Below, in pieces: positions 6,164 to 10,465 of a stretch of 10,465 bases of DNA. The notes below the pieces were generated by a model, which searched no databases, was not told the origin of the DNA, and was given only the letters and a program-made list of their open reading frames with translations. The translations under genes were made by a program, and so were the position numbers. Origin of the DNA: an uncultured Paenibacillus sp. (lineage in GTDB: Bacteria; Bacillota; Bacilli; Paenibacillales; Paenibacillaceae); contig CALAWP010000062.1 in the NCBI GenBank assembly GCA_937895345.1, positions 1-10,465 on the forward strand, given 5' to 3'. The first letter of the stretch is position 1. Each line of letters begins with the position of its first letter.

Positions 6164-7765
6164 TCACTGGCGGAAATAGTCTTCGGTATACTCCTTAATG
6201 ATTCGACTGCCGCCGTTCAGCTTCCACCGCTCGACCTCTTTGCGGAAGCCGTCCTCGTCCAGCTTGCCCAAAATATAATTGTACGTCGCGTCGGAAACGA
6301 TCTTGTACAGCTCGACGCTTCGTTCGTCATACGTTTCGGATTCCAGGCCGATCGTCGGGTCCGTCACAATAAACTTTTCGTTGTCCGCCGTATATTGCTC
6401 CGCGATTTCCCAGAACGTTTCCTTTTCCGCCGCCTTCATAATGTTCGGGTTGCTCAAATCGGCGATCATCAGCGCGTACAATGCGTTGACCTCGGTATTG
6501 CGCAGCTGCGACGTATTTTCCGGCAGAAGCACCTTGCCGTCCTTGGTCAGCTGATAATGGCGATCCTGCAAGCCGTAGCGCATCAGGTTGGCGACATCCT
6601 TATCCATCGTCCGGTCGAAAAACGCCAGCGCCTCGAGCAGCTCCTCCTCCGTCTTGATCGCCTTTTTGGAAAACAGGTACAGCCCGTTGTAATTCGGGAT
6701 CGACCATACCTTGTATCCTTTCGGTCCCAAAATGCGGTTGGCCAGCGTAAATTTGACGTCCGGATTAAACTTTTTGGCTTCGTCGTACAGCCTTTGCACG
6801 TCCGTCATGCTGCCGATATAGACGCCGGCCTTGCCGCGAATGATAAGATCGCGCTGCATCTCTTTGCTCGTGACGGCAAAGTCGGCATTGATCAGCCCTT
6901 CCTCGTACAGCTTCTTCATGAAATTCATCGTATCTATATACTCCGGCGTCTCGAACTCCGGCACGATGGCTCCGTCTCTGAATTCCCAGTTGTTCGGAGT
7001 TCCGAAATAAGAGCTGAGCGTCTTGAACGCTCCGAACACGAGATCGTTGCGGTCCGCAAGTCCGATCGTGTCGTCTTGACCGTTGCGATCCGGATCGTTC
7101 AACGTAAACGCCTTCAACGTCTCGTACAATTGCTCGATCGTGCCGGGCTTCTCCAGGCCGACCGCCTCGAGCCAATCCTCCCGGATAATGACGCCTTGCC
7201 GCGAGGAAGGCCTTTCCGTATAGAGCCCGTATATGCCCCCGTCGACCGCCGCCTGGTTCAAGATTTCCTTATTCAGATGCCGCAGGTTCGGAAACTGGTC
7301 CAAATACGGGCCGATTTCCCAGAATCCCCCGGTACGGATCGCGTTTTTGACAAAAATATAGTCCGTATGTTTAACGAAGGTAACCTTTTTCAACGAATTG
7401 GTCGTCAGCGCCGTGTTCATCTTGTCCGTATAAATCCCGTCCGGCACCCAGTTGATGTCCAGCTCGGTGCCCGTCAGCTCCTCCAGCCGCTCCAGCACCT
7501 CGCCGCTTGCCGGATGAGGAAAATGGAGCGGAGCCATAATCGAAATGGACGGCTTCGCCTGCTCGGCGCCTCCTTCGCCGCTTGCCGCAGCGCAGCCGGA
7601 GACGACCGCCGCCAGAAGCAGCAGCGCCAGCATCACCGCACCGCCTTGGGCCCCGACCCCCATCCGCTTAAGCAGGCGTGAACCGCAGCTCGCTAATCCG
7701 GCCATGAAGCGGCTGTCCCGACTCTTCCTATCGTCTCGTGCGATCTGTTCCGAACGTTTCCGCAT
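6164..7765 (-). CDS. Extracellular solute-binding lipoprotein B, paralog of A (YtcQ/LplA-like)
   Basis: A 533-residue binding protein when started at the ATG at 7765, which has AAGGAGG 8 bases upstream. A longer reading from an ATG at 7804 has no Shine-Dalgarno site and would overlap the likely control region. The N-terminus is unusual: about 33 strongly charged residues, then SRLLKR, a hydrophobic core near 44-54 and the lipobox VSGC with Cys58 as the lipid-anchored residue. The binding domain has NDPDRNGQDD, a calcium-loop-like motif at 223-232, and shares FWEIGPYLDQFPNL, TIGLADRND and the FGTPNNW block with protein A. The two C-termini also align without gaps at a high level. It is divergent from the regulator and separated from the core operon by a terminator, so it is probably expressed alone and shares the downstream permeases. 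It could instead act in sensing; its ligand is unknown. Confidence 0.9.
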   Translation of the reverse strand: MRKRSEQIARDDRKSRDSRFMAGLASCGSRLLKRMGVGAQGGAVMLALLLLAAVVSGCAAASGEGGAEQAKPSISIMAPLHFPHPASGEVLERLEELTGTELDINWVPDGIYTDKMNTALTTNSLKKVTFVKHTDYIFVKNAIRTGGFWEIGPYLDQFPNLRHLNKEILNQAAVDGGIYGLYTERPSSRQGVIIREDWLEAVGLEKPGTIEQLYETLKAFTLNDPDRNGQDDTIGLADRNDLVFGAFKTLSSYFGTPNNWEFRDGAIVPEFETPEYIDTMNFMKKLYEEGLINADFAVTSKEMQRDLIIRGKAGVYIGSMTDVQRLYDEAKKFNPDVKFTLANRILGPKGYKVWSIPNYNGLYLFSKKAIKTEEELLEALAFFDRTMDKDVANLMRYGLQDRHYQLTKDGKVLLPENTSQLRNTEVNALYALMIADLSNPNIMKAAEKETFWEIAEQYTADNEKFIVTDPTIGLESETYDERSVELYKIVSDATYNYILGKLDEDGFRKEVERWKLNGGSRIIKEYTEDYFRQ

Positions 7766-7814
7766 GTTGCGCGCCTCCTTGTCTTTCCTGGCCAAAACGT
7801 ACATAATCTAAGGA

Positions 7815-7843
7815 AATGATCATCGGCCGATCAGATGATTATT
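7815..7843. promoter_or_regulatory. Inverted repeat in the divergent control region, candidate operator
   Basis: AATGATCATC (7815-7824) and GATGATTATT (7834-7843) are inverted with one mismatch in ten around a 9-base spacer. A perfect palindrome ATCGGCCGAT (7822-7831) sits inside. The element lies 50-78 bases before binding protein B and abuts the likely -35 box of the regulator gene, so one bound protein could affect both directions. The plus-strand string at 7825-7843 resembles the site upstream of binding protein A. Confidence 0.45.
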
Positions 7844-7871
7844 GCCTTCCAATGTATGCGTTTACTACAAT
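7842..7871 (+). promoter_or_regulatory. Likely sigma-A-type promoter of the regulator gene
   Basis: TTGCCT (7842-7847) and TACAAT (7866-7871) match the -35 and -10 consensus at 4 and 5 of 6 positions with an 18-base spacer. Transcription would begin near 7878, leaving a leader of about 40 bases before the GTG start. If correct, it rules out translation from the TTG at 7842. Confidence 0.5.
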
Positions 7872-7916
7872 GAAGTCGTCTCTAAACTCAAATTTCATAC
7901 AAGGGTGATGGTTGCC

Positions 7917-10223
7917 GTGCGATCCCTGTCCTTCCTAAGCAAAATGACAATCTTCGGGTTTCTGCTCAGCACGCTGCCCGTTATTTTTATCGGCGCATTC
8001 GCCTACGTGACGTCCTCCAACGAAATTCAGGAGCGAGTCAGCGACGGCAAAATGCAGCTGATCCAGCAAATTAACTCCAATGTAGAGCAGAAGCTGACAA
8101 CTGTCAACCATACGCTGAACCAGGTTATTAATTCCACCGTACTCAAAAAAGCGCTCGGCCAGACGCTGAACGAAGACGATTTTATGATATATAACGACCT
8201 GCGCAACGAGATTCGCCACATGCAGTCTTTCGATACGATGCTGGAGGACGTCGTCCTGATCAACGAGCGGCATAACTGGATGGTCAAAAATTCGGGCCTG
8301 TACGCCTTCGACCAATATGCCCATTACGAGCCGTTGAAGGAGCTGATGGACACGCCGCAGAGCACTTCGTGGCTGCTGCTGCCGTCCGACTGGTTCTACA
8401 GCGAGGAGAATGCGCTGAACGGCGCGGCATGCGCCTACAGCTTCAGTCTCGTCAAGAAGCTTCCGGCCGTCGGCCTGGAGCGGCACGGGCTGGCGCTGGC
8501 CAATATACCGGTATGCAGCCTGCAGGAGATGCTGAAGGACAAGAGCGACGCCGACTCCAGCATCGTCATTGCGGACGGCTCGGGCCAAATCTTGCTGCAT
8601 CCCGACCAGTCGCTGATCGGCCGGGACTTGGCTGCCGCCGGCATCGGGGCCGACCGGCTGGAGGGCTTGTCCGGTCAATTCACCGCCGCCATCGGGGGAG
8701 GAGAGCAAGCCGTCACGTATTACCGGTCGGAGCTGAACGATTGGTTCTACTTGTCGATCGCCTCCATCGCGGGCATGACGAAGGAATCGAGCAAGATCGG
8801 CCTTTATACGCTGTATATGTGCCTGCTGATGCTGACGCTGTCCATGCTGCTCGCCTGGATCGGCTCCCGCCGCATGTATTCGCCGATCGCGCGGCTGCTG
8901 AATCAGATCGGGGAACGGATGACGGACATCCGGCACAAAAACACGAACGAGTTCCAGGTCATCAGCGAACGGGTGCACCATTTGTTCCAATCGAAATCGC
9001 AGCTGGAAAAGGAAGTGCGGCAGCATCTTCACCAGGTCAACGCGTTTTTTCTGCTGCGCGCGCTTCAGGGCGGCGTTCGGGCGGCCGAAATCCCGGAGAA
9101 GCTGGCCCAGTTCGGTTATGCCGAGCAGTTGAGCCGGTGGAAGACGATGGCCGTGCTCGCCCTGCAAATCGATTACCAGGACAATAGCCGCTATTCCCGT
9201 GACGACGCCGAGCTGCTGCTGTTCGCCATCGGCAACATGCTGGAGGAGCTCGTTCCCGCTCCCCGGCGGCTGTCGCCGGTCGTCATGGACCAGACGATTC
9301 TCGCCGTCATCGGCGGCGAAGAAACGGACGCCGCGGCGTTCCGCAACGACGCGTACGCGCTGACCGAGCAGCTGCAGGACAAGATCGCCAGCTATTTGAG
9401 CTTGCAGGTCAGCATCGGCATGAGCCAGCCCTTCGATTCGTTCGACAAGCTCGCTCAAGGCGGCCGCGAGGCGACGGAAGCGCTGAAGCAGCGGATGAAG
9501 CTCGGCGAAGGCATTATTATTCAGTACGAGAACATCCACGCCGGCAAACATTATTTGCAAATCAGCTATCCTCACCATATCGAGAACGAATTGATGGACG
9601 CCATCAAGCTCGCCGAGAAGGAGCAGGCGAAGGAGCTGCTGAAGCAATTTCTTCAAGCGGTGTTCGAAGCGGAAATGTCGCCGCAGGATTATCAGATTCC
9701 GCTTGCGCGGCTGCTGAACAATTTGCTCGTCGTCATGCAGGAATCCGGGGTCAGCCTGATGCAGATCCATCCAATGAAAGGCTCGCCGCTGGAGGAGCTG
9801 TTGCGGCTGCATACGGCTGCAGAAATCGAGGATTGGTTCTGGACGACCGTCGTCTATCCGCTCGTCAATATTTTCAAGGACCGGCAGGAAGCGCAGTACC
9901 ACAACATTTCGGAAAAAATTATCGACATGATCCAGCGCCATTACGATACGGACATGACGCTGGAGGAATGCGCTTCGCGGCTCCATTACAACGCCAACTA
10001 TATCAGCAGCGTCTTCCGCAAGGAAACGGGCTGCTCGTTCAGCGAATATTTGACGATGTACCGTTTCAATATGGCCAAGAAGTGGCTGGCCGGCACCGAA
10101 ATGCCGATCAAGGACATCGCCGCGAAGCTGCGGTACAACAACCCGCAAAACTTCATCCGCTCCTTCCGCAAGCAGGAGGGCATTACGCCCGGCCAATACC
10201 GCGAGCGGAAGCGCAGCGGCTGA
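7917..10223 (+). CDS. Membrane-anchored AraC-family sensor-regulator (YtdP/YesS type)
   Basis: A 768-residue one-component regulator if started at GTG 7917, where GGGTGAT lies 7 bases upstream; B. subtilis YtdP is about 772 residues. An ATG at 7908 is the main alternative but has its ribosome site too close. Residues 11-32 and about 294-316 are membrane segments bounding an extracellular sensor domain of about 260 residues. A HAMP-like linker (SRRMYSPIARLL) follows. About 407-535 looks like the degenerate GGDEF-like domain of YesN-type regulators, without a GGDEF catalytic motif, with VSIGMSQPFDSFDKL and EATEALKQRM. The C-terminal AraC DNA-binding domain spans about 664-766, with two helix-turn-helix units (TLEECASRLHYNANYISSVF and IKDIAAKLRY) and the closing GITPGQYR. 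It is divergent from binding protein B and probably activates the neighbouring transport genes in response to an extracellular sugar; the ligand is not known. Confidence 0.92.
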   Translation: MRSLSFLSKMTIFGFLLSTLPVIFIGAFAYVTSSNEIQERVSDGKMQLIQQINSNVEQKLTTVNHTLNQVINSTVLKKALGQTLNEDDFMIYNDLRNEIRHMQSFDTMLEDVVLINERHNWMVKNSGLYAFDQYAHYEPLKELMDTPQSTSWLLLPSDWFYSEENALNGAACAYSFSLVKKLPAVGLERHGLALANIPVCSLQEMLKDKSDADSSIVIADGSGQILLHPDQSLIGRDLAAAGIGADRLEGLSGQFTAAIGGGEQAVTYYRSELNDWFYLSIASIAGMTKESSKIGLYTLYMCLLMLTLSMLLAWIGSRRMYSPIARLLNQIGERMTDIRHKNTNEFQVISERVHHLFQSKSQLEKEVRQHLHQVNAFFLLRALQGGVRAAEIPEKLAQFGYAEQLSRWKTMAVLALQIDYQDNSRYSRDDAELLLFAIGNMLEELVPAPRRLSPVVMDQTILAVIGGEETDAAAFRNDAYALTEQLQDKIASYLSLQVSIGMSQPFDSFDKLAQGGREATEALKQRMKLGEGIIIQYENIHAGKHYLQISYPHHIENELMDAIKLAEKEQAKELLKQFLQAVFEAEMSPQDYQIPLARLLNNLLVVMQESGVSLMQIHPMKGSPLEELLRLHTAAEIEDWFWTTVVYPLVNIFKDRQEAQYHNISEKIIDMIQRHYDTDMTLEECASRLHYNANYISSVFRKETGCSFSEYLTMYRFNMAKKWLAGTEMPIKDIAAKLRYNNPQNFIRSFRKQEGITPGQYRERKRSG

Positions 10224-10370
10224 CGCCGGCGGGAGCCCCCGCGCTGGAACCCGGCCGCTGCCGCGAGGCGCGAGCCGGGCTGCATGCGCGAGGATTTGGC
10301 ACGCAGTCTGGCCGCGCTGGACAGGGGCGAACGGCATGCGGGACGGAGCGGACGGGACGGGCCAATTCGC
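10224..10370. other. GC-rich non-coding sequence after the regulator
   Basis: No credible gene is seen here. CCCGGC (10250-10255) and GCCGGG (10274-10279) could form a stem, but no T-run follows, so it is not a standard terminator. The regulator therefore has no obvious terminator within the window. Confidence 0.4.
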
Positions 10371-10410
10371 CAACGAATCTATATCACGCTATTCCGCTCA
10401 TTTTCCCCCT
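10371..10410 (+). repeat. Further copy of the interspersed intergenic repeat
   Basis: CAACGAATCTATATCACGCT, followed by ATTC and later ATTTTCCCCC, aligns without gaps to the copy at 5993 over about 38 bases at roughly two thirds identity. The first 23 bases match best. It is in the same orientation as copies 1 and 2. It stops where a possible insertion-sequence end begins, so it may be interrupted. Confidence 0.5.
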
Positions 10411-10417
10411 TTAGAAG

Positions 10418-10465
10418 TGTGGTGAAAAAGTCGTCGAAATCGCAGAACCAGGACTCAATCCATGG
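10418..10465 (+). mobile_element. Possible left end of a second insertion sequence
   Basis: TGTGGTGAAAAAGTCGTCG (from 10418) resembles the inverse of the presumed right end of the left-hand element, which reads CGTGGTGAAATGAAAAAGGT on the minus strand from 909. Nine bases, GTGGTGAAA, are identical, and the rest fits with a 5-base gap. An ATG at 10462 preceded by CAGGAC could be a start codon, with only one further base visible. The evidence is thin. Confidence 0.22.

Noticed and set aside
6395..7681. 428-codon plus-strand open frame opposite binding protein B
   Set aside because: It is an Arg-rich shadow with no motif or ribosome site that would outweigh the lipoprotein on the minus strand.
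7766..7804. Longer start of binding protein B at 7804
   Set aside because: No Shine-Dalgarno site precedes it, while the ATG at 7765 has AAGGAGG at good spacing.
7842..7916. Longer start of the regulator at TTG 7842
   Set aside because: It would place the start codon on the likely -35 box, and no ribosome site lies before it. GTG 7917 fits the ribosome site and the family length better.
5804..10363. Exact shared 14-mer GGACGGGACGGGCC (minus 5817-5804, plus 10350-10363)
   Set aside because: It is internally repetitive and GC-rich; one chance 14-base match between strands is not surprising in a window of this size.
7935..10373. Very long open frame (812 codons) opposite the regulator
   Set aside because: It mirrors the regulator gene, is rich in Arg, Gln, Leu and Ala with no family signature, and arises from GC-biased third positions. 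The plus-strand frame has clear AraC and membrane motifs.

Overview
This window looks like a moderately GC-rich Gram-positive genome, most likely Paenibacillus or a close relative. The grounds are strong Shine-Dalgarno sites (AGGAGG type), lipobox substrate-binding proteins, LplB/LplC-type sugar permeases without their own ATPase, and a membrane-anchored AraC-type regulator. The gene set and order match the Bacillus subtilis ytdP-ytcQ-ytcP-yteP-yteR locus, which takes up and trims rhamnogalacturonan (pectin) oligosaccharides. The species is an inference; no rRNA or marker gene is present.

Layout. Bases 1-909 hold the 3' part of an IS4-family insertion sequence (transposase on +, cut by the window edge) ending in a hairpin. 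A convergent minus-strand block follows. Read in its own direction it runs: lipoprotein binding protein B (7765-6164); a 453-bp gap with interspersed repeats, a strong terminator and a second regulatory region; lipoprotein binding protein A (5710-4163); permease 1 (4054-3098); permease 2 (3062-2187); GH105 unsaturated rhamnogalacturonyl hydrolase (2160-1027); then a terminator at 1019-993. Divergent from binding protein B is a one-component sensor-regulator of the YtdP/YesS type (7917-10223, +). The last 240 bases are non-coding, with another copy of the interspersed repeat and possibly the start of a second insertion sequence.

How the genes work together (inferred from the families). Extracellular pectic oligosaccharides, made by lyases encoded elsewhere, are caught by one or both lipoproteins and passed to the permease pair. 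A shared MsmX-type ATPase encoded elsewhere would power uptake. In the cytoplasm the GH105 enzyme removes the unsaturated galacturonyl end group. The regulator probably senses a ligand outside the membrane and activates the binding-protein promoters.

I see no clearly novel system. The points most worth checking are two paralogous binding proteins for one permease pair with a terminator between them, an interspersed intergenic repeat found in both non-coding regions, a possible shared operator upstream of both binding-protein genes, and a possible second insertion-sequence end at the right edge.
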